A DNA stretch of 15,347 bases from Candidatus Altimarinota bacterium (GCA_905478675.1 CAJQJI010000038.1:1-15347); one strand, 5' to 3'. Shown: positions 1-7,109, counted from the first letter of the stretch. Numbers and translations are program-made. Notes: a model not told the origin generated them from the sequence alone.

Positions 1-190
1 GCGTTATGTCTGTGTTTTGAAAGACCCCAACTTTCTTTCCGGTAAAGGCATGGCTTAGTTTTTGCGCTTCTATGGCATTAATGAATCTTTTAGAGCTTGG
101 TACAAAGTTAAAGCCAATGTAGGGCACACTTAAATCTTGGCAGCTTTGAGCCATCGGCATACTGCGAACGCCACAGACTTTTAACGGCAT
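1..190 (-). CDS. trpF: Phosphoribosylanthranilate isomerase (TrpF), N-terminal part, cut by window edge
   Basis: TrpF converts N-(5-phosphoribosyl)anthranilate to CdRP, the step just before the TrpC reaction in tryptophan synthesis; it is a cytoplasmic TIM barrel. The frame starts at ATG 190-188 and stays open to base 1, giving 63 residues. It begins MPLKVCGVRS, the family's first strand with the catalytic-cysteine motif (K-[VI]-C-G), and continues with YIGFNFVPSSKRF, the strand-2 motif found in TrpF, and KKVGVF. The start lies inside the last codons of trpC (10-nt overlap, different frame), so the two are probably translationally coupled. The rest of the gene lies off the left edge. Confidence 0.88.
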   Translation of the reverse strand, partial: MPLKVCGVRSMPMAQSCQDLSVPYIGFNFVPSSKRFINAIEAQKLSHAFTGKKVGVFQNTDIT

Positions 191-954
191 AAGAGGGCGT
201 TTATTTTTGCGTTAATGGTATTGCTCGGGCCACTCATTAAAGCGCTGCCAATTAAAACAGCATCGCAATGAAGGGCTATTAAATCTAAATCGGCTTTGGT
301 GCTAATGCCTGATTCGGCCACGCGGATAATACCAGCCGGTATTTTTTGCAGTAAGGTTGGCACACGGTTTATATCGACTGATAAATCAGAAAAATGGCGA
401 GCGTTCACGCCAATTATTTTAGCGCCACTTTGCACCGCTTTTTCAATTTCTGCTTCGTCTTGAGTTTCGACGAGTGCGTCCATGCCTAAGCTTTCGGCGT
501 ATTCTCTAAAGGCTTTTAGTTTTTCGACTGTTTTTAAAACGGAAGTCATGAGTAAAACCGCACTGGCTTCGCTTAATCGGGCTTCTAAAATTTGGCCTTT
601 ATCGATAATGAAATCTTTTCGAAGTACAGGAATTTCGACTTCACGCACGACGTTGTTTAAATCCGATAATGATCCTTGAAAGAATTCGTAATCGGTGAGC
701 ACCGAAATAGCGGCCGCCCCACTGGCTTCGTAGATTAAGCCAATCTCAACCACGTCCGCTTCGGGGGCAATGGGGCCTTTGCTGGGGGAGGCTTTTTTAA
801 TCTCGGCAATCAGGCGTGGCGGTTTGCCTTCGGGGCGTTGCAAAGCTTTTAAAAAACTACGGTTATTTGGGCTCGGCTTGGCGTTTTTTAACGTGCGCTC
901 AAGGCCAGAAACTTCGCGTTCTTTTTGGGCTATTATTTTTTGGAGCATCGTCAT
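181..954 (-). CDS. trpC: Indole-3-glycerol phosphate synthase (TrpC)
   Basis: TrpC closes the indole ring: CdRP to indole-3-glycerol phosphate, with loss of CO2 and water. The protein is about 257 aa, normal for a stand-alone TrpC. Counting from a possible TTG at 957, I see AEIKKASPSKG (residues 51-61, with catalytic-type Glu52 and Lys54), LRKDF (Lys114, the general acid), LVET (Glu164), GVNAR (Asn185), VAESGI (Glu215-Ser216) and the phosphate-binding IGSALM near 237. All expected active-site residues are therefore present. ATG 954 is preferred over TTG 957; ATG 948 also fits the usual MLxKI family start. No Shine-Dalgarno is visible. It overlaps trpF by 10 nt, and the terminator of the upstream minus-strand gene lies 27 nt before the start, so trpC needs its own promoter or read-through. 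Confidence 0.95.
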   Translation of the reverse strand: MTMLQKIIAQKEREVSGLERTLKNAKPSPNNRSFLKALQRPEGKPPRLIAEIKKASPSKGPIAPEADVVEIGLIYEASGAAAISVLTDYEFFQGSLSDLNNVVREVEIPVLRKDFIIDKGQILEARLSEASAVLLMTSVLKTVEKLKAFREYAESLGMDALVETQDEAEIEKAVQSGAKIIGVNARHFSDLSVDINRVPTLLQKIPAGIIRVAESGISTKADLDLIALHCDAVLIGSALMSGPSNTINAKINALLCR

Positions 955-980
955 CAAAGCTAGTTTAGTTGGCTAGAGAT

Positions 981-1013
981 AAAAAAATAGCCCATTTGGT
1001 AATGGGCTATTTT
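981..1013 (-). terminator. Intrinsic terminator of the DUF4349 gene
   Basis: A perfect 12-bp inverted repeat, AAAATAGCCCAT (984-995) and ATGGGCTATTTT (1002-1013), encloses a 6-nt loop. On the minus strand the hairpin runs directly into a T run (complement of the A run 981-987). It lies 20 nt after the DUF4349 stop and 27 nt before the trpC start, in the correct orientation to end the DUF4349 transcript. Confidence 0.85.
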
Positions 1014-1032
1014 AGAAGCAATATTTCAAAGT

Positions 1033-2025
1033 TTATTTTTTCGCTTTCTTTTCTTTTTTACCGCCGCCAAATAGCCAACGTTTGAGACCCCATAAAATAA
1101 GCATTAATGGAAGCCAAATTGGCGTGTATACAAACGCGCGAATTAGTTTGTCTACCACGTCACGAGCATCAAAAATAAAGTCATTAACGGCCGTTTTCCA
1201 TGAGGCCTCTAAATTCCAATCTGGGCTGCTAAAGTCCCCAATTTCTGGTTGAGGCGATAGGGTTAATTGCAGCGTTGAATAACTAACATCGGTATCACGA
1301 CGTTTTTGCGTGCTGTTAAGACTGTCTAATTCGTCTTGAACTCGAGCGAGTTCTCGTTCAATTTCTAAGACGTCGCTAATGGTTTCGGTTTCCCGTTCCA
1401 TTAGGGCTCGTAGGCGGTCGCGTCGTACCTCTAAATTTTTAATACGGTTAGCGGTATCGCTGTACTGAGCCGTGATATCGCTGGTGGAATAATTTTCAGA
1501 TTTTTTAACCCCTAGTTTTTCTAGGTTGGCACTTAACGTTTCTAGTTTTTCTGCGGGTACACGAATGGTTAAATTATAGGCTAAAGTGCCTGGACGAACT
1601 TCCCAAGAATTTTGGTGCGTTACGTAGGCTTTTTGGGTTAGTAGTTCGGCATCTACCATGGCTAAACTCTCTTCGGTGTCTTCCACTTCTAATTGTAATG
1701 AGCCATTTTTAATAATTTTTCGGTCACTTAAGGCTTCAGGGTCAAAGCCTTGAGCGTTTACTTCTGGTGGGGCCATGACATCGCTCACGGTGGTTTTAGC
1801 CCGACTCATTATCGAAGGGCTCGCGATCGAGTTGTAAGCCATATCCATGGACTCTTCTGCGACTTCGTCGTAGGAAACCATTCCGCCAAAGCTTGAGACT
1901 CGTGAGGCCGGATACTGGGTGTTTCCTCCTATAAAATAGAAGCCAGCGGCCCCCAGTATGATTAATACAAAGGCGTAGTCTTTAATAAATTGATTAATTG
2001 ATTTGATACCGGATTTAATGCTCAT
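1033..2025 (-). CDS. DUF4349-family membrane protein with coiled coil
   Basis: A 330-aa protein of unknown function that fits the DUF4349 pattern. A short basic N-terminus is followed by a TM segment at about 17-34 and an extracytoplasmic Ser/Ala/Met-rich linker. The conserved domain begins near KIIKNGSLQLEV (104-114) and includes TIRVPAEKLETL (153-164). A charged coiled coil follows at about 192-245, then TLQLTLSP (251-258). A second TM segment (about 301-319) precedes a Lys-rich tail (GGKKEKKAKK). Such proteins are often compared to envelope lipoproteins or mechanosensory coiled-coil proteins, but no function is established. A -10-like TATAAA (minus strand, 2037-2042) ends 11 nt before the ATG, and no Shine-Dalgarno is seen. 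Its own terminator follows. Confidence 0.8.
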   Translation of the reverse strand: MSIKSGIKSINQFIKDYAFVLIILGAAGFYFIGGNTQYPASRVSSFGGMVSYDEVAEESMDMAYNSIASPSIMSRAKTTVSDVMAPPEVNAQGFDPEALSDRKIIKNGSLQLEVEDTEESLAMVDAELLTQKAYVTHQNSWEVRPGTLAYNLTIRVPAEKLETLSANLEKLGVKKSENYSTSDITAQYSDTANRIKNLEVRRDRLRALMERETETISDVLEIERELARVQDELDSLNSTQKRRDTDVSYSTLQLTLSPQPEIGDFSSPDWNLEASWKTAVNDFIFDARDVVDKLIRAFVYTPIWLPLMLILWGLKRWLFGGGKKEKKAKK

Positions 2026-2095
2026 GTGAAGAACGATTTATATTTTTTAATAGCTTAAAAGATAGACGGATAATGTGCAAATAGGTGACAACGGC

Positions 2096-2755
2096 CTAGT
2101 TTAAATCTTCTAAGGTTGGTTGACCGGTGGCCGTCGTGTATTCGGGGCTTAAGGCGTAAAATGCGCCCCAAGTAAGCGCTTTTAATTGTTCTCGTCCTTT
2201 TAGACCTAACGGGCCCATAGTGGTAAAAATAGCCGGTTCTTTAACGGTTTGAGCAAAGTCTATAAAGCGTTGTAGTTGTTCTTGGTTTTGAGGGGTAACC
2301 GCAAACTTATAAACGCTGGGGCTGAATTTCTTCATCGCCTCTTTAATTTCGTTTAAGTCGGCCGGAACGGTTTGAAAGTCATGGTAACTGAGCCAAAGTT
2401 TTTCGGGGTCAAAAGTTTGTATTTGATCAGCACTGTTTTGGCTTACATCTAAGTCGATACAGTTGCCGCCTAGGTTTAAAAACTCAGTCAGTAGTTCCAC
2501 TCTTTGCGACGCATTACCCGGAAAAGAACCTTTTTCGGCCGCCGTTTTACACACGCCCAAAACTTCTACTTGTTGCTCTATTTTGCTGCGGGTTAGCAGG
2601 CTTTGAATATGCGTAATCAGGCCTGGTGCCATCATTAATTCTTGCACAATGATATCAAACCAGACTTCGATTATATCAACTCGTTTATCAATTTTGCGTA
2701 GTAAGATTTCTAATTCAGCGACAGATCGAGGACGAATCGGAACAATTATTTTCAT
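2096..2755 (-). CDS. aroD: Type I 3-dehydroquinate dehydratase, divergent
   Basis: The enzyme dehydrates 3-dehydroquinate to 3-dehydroshikimate (shikimate pathway, upstream of the Trp genes) through a Schiff-base lysine. The 219-aa length is slightly short for the family. Recognisable points are the start MKIIVPI, the catalytic His in LSYHDF (His125), the Schiff-base Lys in VYKFAVTP (Lys150), MGPLGLKGRE (Arg188, carboxylate-binding position) and TGQPTLEDL at the C-terminus (Gln212). Three positions look unusual by hand alignment: EVWFD (30-34) has Trp where the family has Arg (E-x-R-x-D), VCKT (68-71) has Lys for Arg, and IDLD (100-103) has Asp for the conserved Glu. The PH-domain gene ends 41 nt upstream on the same strand, so co-transcription is likely. 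No Shine-Dalgarno is seen. Confidence 0.82.
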   Translation of the reverse strand: MKIIVPIRPRSVAELEILLRKIDKRVDIIEVWFDIIVQELMMAPGLITHIQSLLTRSKIEQQVEVLGVCKTAAEKGSFPGNASQRVELLTEFLNLGGNCIDLDVSQNSADQIQTFDPEKLWLSYHDFQTVPADLNEIKEAMKKFSPSVYKFAVTPQNQEQLQRFIDFAQTVKEPAIFTTMGPLGLKGREQLKALTWGAFYALSPEYTTATGQPTLEDLN

Positions 2756-2796
2756 GTTTTTTTCTTTTATTTATGGCGATGAAACAGAATTTTTAA

Positions 2797-3270
2797 TTAT
2801 TTATTCCACGCTTCATACAAAGTTTTTTTCATGTTAAACGGTTCGCCGACTCGTGGCAGAATAATTTCAAACCCAGCACTACCAGGCGTATTGAATTTTA
2901 TGGTTCCTGTATTAAACAGTACTTTTTCTAAAAAACCTTGTTGTACTTTCATGTCATCAATTTCGGTGTGTTTGGCACTGGTAACTTTGGCAAACCCAAG
3001 GCCCGTTCGTTTATAAATTTTACTCGTAGTCACAAAATAAACGGTGCTCAGCCAGTAGGCCGTGTAGTATAAAATCGTCAGCACTAAAATAACTAAAGGC
3101 GCTCGTTCCAGTACGTCTCCCACATTTAGTTGTTGCAAGCCATAAGAAAGGCCGCCTAAAAAAGCCGTCCACAAAGTAAGTGAAATAATGATATACCGAA
3201 GACTGATACCAAAACGGTAAATAATTTTTTCGGTACTAGAGGCCAGATATTTATTGAGGTTATAGAACAT
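2797..3270 (-). CDS. Two-TM membrane protein with bacterial PH (bPH_2-like) domain
   Basis: A 157-aa protein. Two hydrophobic segments, about residues 23-45 and 57-77, are followed by a soluble beta-rich region (78-155) with the pattern YFVTTSKIYKRTG, then EIDDMKVQQGFLEKVLFNTGTIKF and a final FNMKKTLYEA helix. This matches the YdbS/YdbT-like bPH_2 layout, in which the PH domain is attached to a pair of membrane helices and probably faces the cytoplasm. Function is unknown. It is the first gene of the minus-strand run 3270-1033. A -10-like TAAAAT (complement around 3292-3297) lies upstream without a convincing -35. The family call rests on pattern only. Confidence 0.72.
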   Translation of the reverse strand: MFYNLNKYLASSTEKIIYRFGISLRYIIISLTLWTAFLGGLSYGLQQLNVGDVLERAPLVILVLTILYYTAYWLSTVYFVTTSKIYKRTGLGFAKVTSAKHTEIDDMKVQQGFLEKVLFNTGTIKFNTPGSAGFEIILPRVGEPFNMKKTLYEAWNK

Positions 3271-3272
3271 GC

Positions 3273-3301
3273 TTGACTATTTTGCGGTTAAATTTTAAAA
3301 A
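3273..3301 (+). promoter_or_regulatory. Possible promoter for the small basic ORF
   Basis: TTGACT (3273-3278), a 17-bp spacer, then TAAAAA (3296-3301), which predicts a start near 3308. The leader to the TTG start would be about 95 nt. It contains GGTCTA-AA-TAGACC (3371-3384), a 6-bp inverted repeat. The -10 is only a partial match. Confidence 0.4.
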
Positions 3302-3392
3302 GAGCAAAGCTCTTTGTGGTTTTTTCCCTTCGAAAGAAAGGTAAAATTCGGGAGCGATTTTTGAAACTCGGGTCTAAATAGACCTTAACGAT

Positions 3393-3397
3393 GGAGG
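3393..3397 (+). promoter_or_regulatory. Strong Shine-Dalgarno (GGAGG) that sets a TTG start
   Basis: GGAGG lies 5 nt before TTG 3403 and overlaps the ATG at 3391, so that ATG is part of the ribosome site rather than the start. A clear Shine-Dalgarno is rare in this window. Confidence 0.65.
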
Positions 3398-3402
3398 TTA
3401 AA

Positions 3403-3573
3403 TTGGCGAGAAGAAATCCCTTTGGGGGCAAACGAGCGCGCAAGCGTCAACGCAAGTATCGCAAGGCGCTAGGGCTGGAAACCACGGCTTTTACGCCTTC
3501 GCAAAAACGAAAAACGCCTCAACGCCGATTTGTCCGGTATACGTCTGATTCTCGGCTGGAGAAATTATCCTGA
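3403..3573 (+). CDS. Small, very basic protein of unknown function (56 aa)
   Basis: Starting at TTG 3403, behind a well-placed GGAGG, the product is 56 aa and begins MARRNPFGGKRARKRQRKYR. Lys and Arg dominate throughout, including KRKTPQRRFVRY (about 39-50). The composition suggests binding to RNA, DNA or the ribosome, but I do not recognise the family. It stands alone on the plus strand between two minus-strand units and ends before a bidirectional terminator, which supports it as a real transcription unit. It is the only complete gene here that stops at TGA; reading past that codon would add seven sense codons before a TAA at 3595. The ATG at 3391 would add four residues (MEVK) but leaves no ribosome site. 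Confidence 0.6.
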   Translation: MARRNPFGGKRARKRQRKYRKALGLETTAFTPSQKRKTPQRRFVRYTSDSRLEKLS

Positions 3574-3619
3574 ATCAGCGAGGACGATTGTGGCTAAGCG
3601 GTGTTGGTTTCAAAAACTA

Positions 3620-3652
3620 AAGAGGCGACCCCGATTTTCGGTTTCGCCTCTT
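3620..3652. terminator. Bidirectional intrinsic terminator between convergent genes
   Basis: AAGAGGCGA (3620-3628) pairs with TCGCCTCTT (3644-3652), and CCGA with TCGG extend the stem inside. A-rich sequence on the left and T-rich sequence on the right (TCTCTTTT) give a T tract in either direction. It lies 46 nt after the plus-strand basic ORF and 13 nt after the aspS stop, so it can serve both. Confidence 0.8.
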
Positions 3653-3665
3653 CTCTTTTGGCTTT

Positions 3666-5426
3666 TTAGTCTTCTTCAATGACTTGAATGTTTTGTTCTT
3701 CAAGTTCTTTTTCAGGCATGGCCGATGGCGCGCCCAGCATTAAGTCTTGTGCTGATTGATTTTTAGGGAAAGCCATTACTTCTCGAATATTGGGTTCGTC
3801 GGCAAACAGCATCACCACTCGATCAAGCCCCATGGCACAACCACCGTGTGGCGGGGTTCCATATTTGAAGGCTTTAAGAATGTGACCAAATTTCATTTCA
3901 GTTTCTTCTTTTGAAAGTCCTAAGACTTCAAACATTTTGGCTTGTAGTTCTGGTTCATGAATTCGAATCGATCCACCGCCCAGCTCTACTCCGTTTAATA
4001 CAATATCGTAGGCGTATGAACGCACTTTCATCGGATCGCTTTCAAGCATTTCTAGGTCTTCTTGGTTTGGTCGTGTGAATGGATGATGGGCGGCTTGCAT
4101 GCTGCCATCTTCTTTTTGTTCAAACATAGGGAAATCAATCACCCAGGCGTACGCAAAATGGTTTGGATCTTTTAAACCAAACTTATCGGCGACGGCTAAA
4201 CGAACTTGACCTAGTGGTTCTACACTTTGTAAGAACGTGCCCGCTCCGAAGAAAATTAAATCGCCGTCTTTAGCGTCTGTTTTTTCGACTAAAGCCGTAA
4301 TAAATTCCGGTTTAGAATTTTTCATTACCGGCCCACTATCTTCTCCGACTCGGACCCAGGCTAACCCGCCAGCGCCGTGTTTTCGGGCCAAATCGGTTAA
4401 CTCATCAATATCTTTTCGGCTTAGTTTGCTGCCGCCTGGGACACGCATAACTCGCACGCTATCTACACTTTCAAATACCCCAAAACCACAGGTTTTAGCT
4501 TCAGCGGTCATATCGACAAACTCTAGTTTGAACCGTAGGTCTGGTTTATCTGAACCATATTTTTCTAATGCTGTTTGCCAGGTGATTTGCTTAAATCGAC
4601 CGTCTTCTAAATAAGACTTCCATTCTTTGTTAGGCGCACATTTTTCGGTGAGAGCGTGAAAACAATCTTCAATGACTTTCATCACATCTTCTTGCTGACA
4701 GAACGCCATCTCAATCTCGAATTGGGTAAATTCTGGTTGTCGGTCTCCGCGTAAATCTTCGTCTCGGAAACAACGAGCAATCTGAAAATATTTATCGACC
4801 CCGCCGCACATTAGCAGTTGTTTAAGCTGCTGTGGTGATTGTGGTAGCACGTAAAATTCACCTCGGTGTAGTCGTGAAGGCACGAGGTACTCACGTGAAC
4901 CTTCTGGCGTCCCTTTCACCATGATTGGGGTTTCAATATCCATAAAACCGGCTTCATCAAAATAGTCGCGAATGGCTTTTACCATATCATGGCGTAAACG
5001 CAGGTTTCGTTGCATTTTAGAACGTCTCAGGTCTAAGTAACGGTATTCAAGCCGCAGGTCTTCTCGAATGTCGTTCTCGACATTTAATTCAAAAGGCGGC
5101 GTTTGAGCTTGGTTTAAAATTTCTAATTTTTCAATGGCGACTTCAATCTCACCTGTTTCTAGTTTTGGGTTATCTAACCCTTCGCCTCGAGCTCGAACTT
5201 TTCCGGTGGCTTGTAATACCCATTCAGCGCGAACGTGTTCAGCGGCGGCATGAGCTTCGGGGTTAATACTCGGATCAAGCACGATTTGAGTAATCCCATT
5301 GGCGTCTCGTAAATCTACAAAAATAATCCCTCCGTGATCTCGGCGGTTATTTACCCACCCGCTAAGCGTGATGGTTTTATCAATATCAGTTGGGCGAAGT
5401 TGGTTGCAGTGGTGCGTGCGCAGCAT
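3666..5426 (-). CDS. aspS: Aspartyl-tRNA synthetase, bacterial type
   Basis: AspRS charges tRNA-Asp with aspartate in the cytoplasm. Its 586 aa are typical of the bacterial form. An OB-fold anticodon-binding domain occupies residues 1-105 (LSGWVNNRRDHGG, 21-33). The class II catalytic core has motif 1 around 161-180 (FMDIETPIMVKGTPEGSREY), motif 2 at 220-240 (FRDEDLRGDRQPEFTQFEIE) and motif 3 at 533-541 (GLDRVVMLF). The bacterial GAD insertion lies at about 290-420, followed by ELGGGSIR (481-488). His31 in the OB fold is the residue reported for non-discriminating bacterial AspRS, where E. coli has Leu30, so it may also form Asp-tRNA-Asn for GatCAB; this is inferred. A -10-like TAGAAT (minus, 5432-5437) ends 5 nt before the ATG and no Shine-Dalgarno is seen, so the mRNA may be leaderless. 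Confidence 0.97.
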   Translation of the reverse strand: MLRTHHCNQLRPTDIDKTITLSGWVNNRRDHGGIIFVDLRDANGITQIVLDPSINPEAHAAAEHVRAEWVLQATGKVRARGEGLDNPKLETGEIEVAIEKLEILNQAQTPPFELNVENDIREDLRLEYRYLDLRRSKMQRNLRLRHDMVKAIRDYFDEAGFMDIETPIMVKGTPEGSREYLVPSRLHRGEFYVLPQSPQQLKQLLMCGGVDKYFQIARCFRDEDLRGDRQPEFTQFEIEMAFCQQEDVMKVIEDCFHALTEKCAPNKEWKSYLEDGRFKQITWQTALEKYGSDKPDLRFKLEFVDMTAEAKTCGFGVFESVDSVRVMRVPGGSKLSRKDIDELTDLARKHGAGGLAWVRVGEDSGPVMKNSKPEFITALVEKTDAKDGDLIFFGAGTFLQSVEPLGQVRLAVADKFGLKDPNHFAYAWVIDFPMFEQKEDGSMQAAHHPFTRPNQEDLEMLESDPMKVRSYAYDIVLNGVELGGGSIRIHEPELQAKMFEVLGLSKEETEMKFGHILKAFKYGTPPHGGCAMGLDRVVMLFADEPNIREVMAFPKNQSAQDLMLGAPSAMPEKELEEQNIQVIEED

Positions 5427-5431
5427 GAGTA

Positions 5432-5437
5432 ATTCTA
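5432..5437 (-). promoter_or_regulatory. -10-like element abutting the aspS start
   Basis: TAGAAT on the minus strand ends 5 nt before the aspS ATG, so a normal 6-7 nt distance to the transcription start would place +1 on or next to the start codon. I see no good -35 at 16-18 bp. Confidence 0.35.
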
Positions 5438-5567
5438 AAAATATTCAGGCGCGATTGTGCTCCGTTGGGCTCAAAAGTCAACGGGAGTCGAGGCATCCAC
5501 GCTTCATTAAGATTTCTTTAAGTTTGGCTCTTGCCTTGTCGGGTGGTGACTCCTTAGGTTTAGGGTG

Positions 5568-6008
5568 ATGAAAGATTGGAAAAAAGGGCTTCCGCTCTTA
5601 GTTATAACGCTAGCGAGTTTTGGTTTTGGTTCGGTGGCCACGCTTGAAAAAAAAGTGGCCGCCGCGCCGATGTGCTTAGAAAAACAATATCAAGAAATAG
5701 CGATTGTTGAATTAAAAGCGATGGAGGGCGATAGTTTGAAAACGAAAGTAAGTGGCGCGGTGCGTTTGGTATGGAACGAGGATTTTGTGGAAGGGGATGG
5801 CGAGCACTTGGTGGCGTTGGGGCAATTACCGAGCGAGTATGATCAAAACTTTCGTGATTTTGCCTTTGTCGGTAATACGGGCACGATGAAGTTTTATCCT
5901 AGTAACACCTATGCGGCCCGAGGAACGGACCCGGTAAAGCGACGATTTTTTGTCAGTAAAACGGCGGCAACAGAGGCTGGTTTTATCGCTTCTAAACTGG
6001 TTAAATAA
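5568..6008 (+). CDS. Exported or membrane-anchored small protein, possible Ada-like C-terminal fold lacking cysteines
   Basis: About 146 aa from ATG 5568; a GTG at 5565 directly precedes it. A KKG-initiated hydrophobic stretch (about 8-27) is a signal anchor or signal peptide. The mature part is divergently transcribed from aspS and has a single Cys (37). The C-terminal 50 residues read FVGNTGTMKFYPSNTYAARG...RRFFVSKTAATEAGFIASK. This spacing resembles the Ada-type metal-binding fold (K-x-x-x-FH.P.C....I....F.s...A...G..PC..C), but the metal-ligand cysteines are absent. The similarity is by eye only. It could instead be an unrelated lineage-specific envelope protein. Confidence 0.65.
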   Translation: MKDWKKGLPLLVITLASFGFGSVATLEKKVAAAPMCLEKQYQEIAIVELKAMEGDSLKTKVSGAVRLVWNEDFVEGDGEHLVALGQLPSEYDQNFRDFAFVGNTGTMKFYPSNTYAARGTDPVKRRFFVSKTAATEAGFIASKLVK

Positions 6009-6027
6009 AACCTTAATTAGATTATTC

Positions 6028-6055
6028 TTTACTCATTAAAATCCCTTATTATGAT
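6028..6055 (+). promoter_or_regulatory. Promoter of the cyclophilin gene
   Basis: TTTACT (6028-6033), a 16-bp spacer and TATGAT (6050-6055), ending 9 nt before the ATG at 6065. The predicted start site near 6062 leaves a leader of about 3 nt, in effect a leaderless mRNA. Confidence 0.55.
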
Positions 6056-6064
6056 AAACTTACC

Positions 6065-6613
6065 ATGAAATATTTAACAAAATTGGCTTTGTGCGCGTTT
6101 GCAGTTTTAATTATGACTGGTTGTACTTCACTAAATTCAAAAATGACAGAAACAGTAACTTTACATACTAATTATGGCGATATTACTTTAGAGCTTTACG
6201 CTGATAAAACCCCTAAAACGGTTGAAAACTTTGTTGGCTTAGCCAAAGCCGGTAAATACGATAACACGCCGTTTCACCGGGTAATCGAAAACTTTATGAT
6301 TCAAGGTGGTGATTACGAAAATCAAAACGGAACCGGCGGTAAAAGTATTTGGGGAGACGAATTTGAAGACGAAATTGTGCCAGAACTATCGCATGTTCGC
6401 GGTGTTATTTCTATGGCGAACCGTGGCCCTAAAACGAATGGTTCACAGTTCTTTATTGTGCACGCTTCAGATACCGCCTATCTAGACGGGAAACACACTA
6501 TTTTTGGGCATGTAACTGAAGGGATGGATGTCGTTGATAAAATTGCAGTTGTGCCAACGGACATGATGGATCGTCCTTTGGAACCAGTTATGATTGAATC
6601 GGTCAGCCTTTAG
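6065..6613 (+). CDS. Lipoprotein cyclophilin-type peptidyl-prolyl isomerase
   Basis: Catalyses cis-trans isomerisation of X-Pro bonds, here presumably on the outer face of the membrane. The 182-aa protein starts with a basic N-terminus and hydrophobic stretch ending in a lipobox, L-I-M-T-G-C, with Cys20 as the lipidation site. The cyclophilin domain (about 30-182) is complete: TPFHRVIENFMIQGGD (68-83) with catalytic Arg72, SMANRGPKTNGSQFFI (116-131) and LDGKHTIFGHV (140-150). His144 stands where eukaryotic CypA has Trp121, as is common in bacterial forms, and predicts weak cyclosporin binding. It probably assists folding of exported proteins; the S-layer protein at the end of this window is one conceivable client (inference). 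It is the first gene of a plus-strand series. Confidence 0.95.
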   Translation: MKYLTKLALCAFAVLIMTGCTSLNSKMTETVTLHTNYGDITLELYADKTPKTVENFVGLAKAGKYDNTPFHRVIENFMIQGGDYENQNGTGGKSIWGDEFEDEIVPELSHVRGVISMANRGPKTNGSQFFIVHASDTAYLDGKHTIFGHVTEGMDVVDKIAVVPTDMMDRPLEPVMIESVSL

Positions 6614-6622
6614 TGCTATAAT
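6594..6622 (+). promoter_or_regulatory. Near-consensus sigma-70-type promoter
   Basis: TTGAAT (6594-6599), a 17-bp spacer and a perfect TATAAT (6617-6622). The -35 lies inside the last codons of the cyclophilin gene. The predicted start near 6629 gives a 16-nt leader for the four-TM protein at 6645. This is the best promoter match in the window. Confidence 0.7.
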
Positions 6623-6644
6623 AGCCAAACTTATTTAAAAAATT

Positions 6645-7109
6645 ATGGCTGAATCGAAATCTCAAAAACGGACGCGCCCCACTTCTTTAACGCTTAGGAT
6701 TCTACTTGGAAAGTTGTTTGGGGCCGCGGTTGGCGTTTCGGTCTTTTTTTCTTTACCGGTGTTGCAGCCTAGTGGTGATTGGGCTTTGCGATTTGGAATG
6801 TTGGGGTGGTACTTAGTCTTTGGGGTCGTTATTGCGTTTGCTGGCTTATATGTCAAACATCCTGTTTTAGGTTTAAGAATGCCGCCCTTACTGCGTGGTG
6901 GTTTGGTTGGATTTGGACTTAATTTAGTGCTTGGGTGTTTGGTGCATCAAGATATGATGCAGGCTTTTGCGTCTTACTCTGATTTTCATTTTGCGAATTC
7001 AATGCCCATTATTGAACTGGCGATTGAAGGTTTGATTTGGGGGGCGTTGATTGATGCGGCCCTGACTTTTTATGCCGGCCAAGGAAAAGATTTAGTGAAA
7101 AAGTTGTAA
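6645..7109 (+). CDS. Four-TM integral membrane protein, unknown function
   Basis: A 154-aa protein with a basic cytoplasmic N-terminus (MAESKSQKRTRP) and four hydrophobic segments at about 18-39, 50-70, 84-103 and 121-143. It ends in a Lys-rich tail (KDLVKKL), so both ends are predicted to be cytoplasmic. No catalytic motif is visible and I do not recognise the family. It has its own TATAAT promoter and no evident Shine-Dalgarno. The FecR-like gene begins 34 nt downstream on the same strand with no terminator between, so the two probably share a transcript. Confidence 0.75.
   Translation: MAESKSQKRTRPTSLTLRILLGKLFGAAVGVSVFFSLPVLQPSGDWALRFGMLGWYLVFGVVIAFAGLYVKHPVLGLRMPPLLRGGLVGFGLNLVLGCLVHQDMMQAFASYSDFHFANSMPIIELAIEGLIWGALIDAALTFYAGQGKDLVKKL

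Noticed and set aside
3299..3315. AAAGAGC-AAA-GCTCTTT hairpin near the basic ORF, considered as a terminator
   Set aside because: No gene ends upstream of it on either strand, and it sits in the probable promoter/leader region.
5460..5507. Mini-frame (minus, ATG 5507, nine codons) followed by a CCGTTG/CAACGG hairpin upstream of aspS, resembling an attenuator or T-box leader
   Set aside because: There is no T run, no T-box AGGGTGGNACCGCG-like sequence and only one Asp codon; the -10-like site nearer aspS makes a long leader unlikely.
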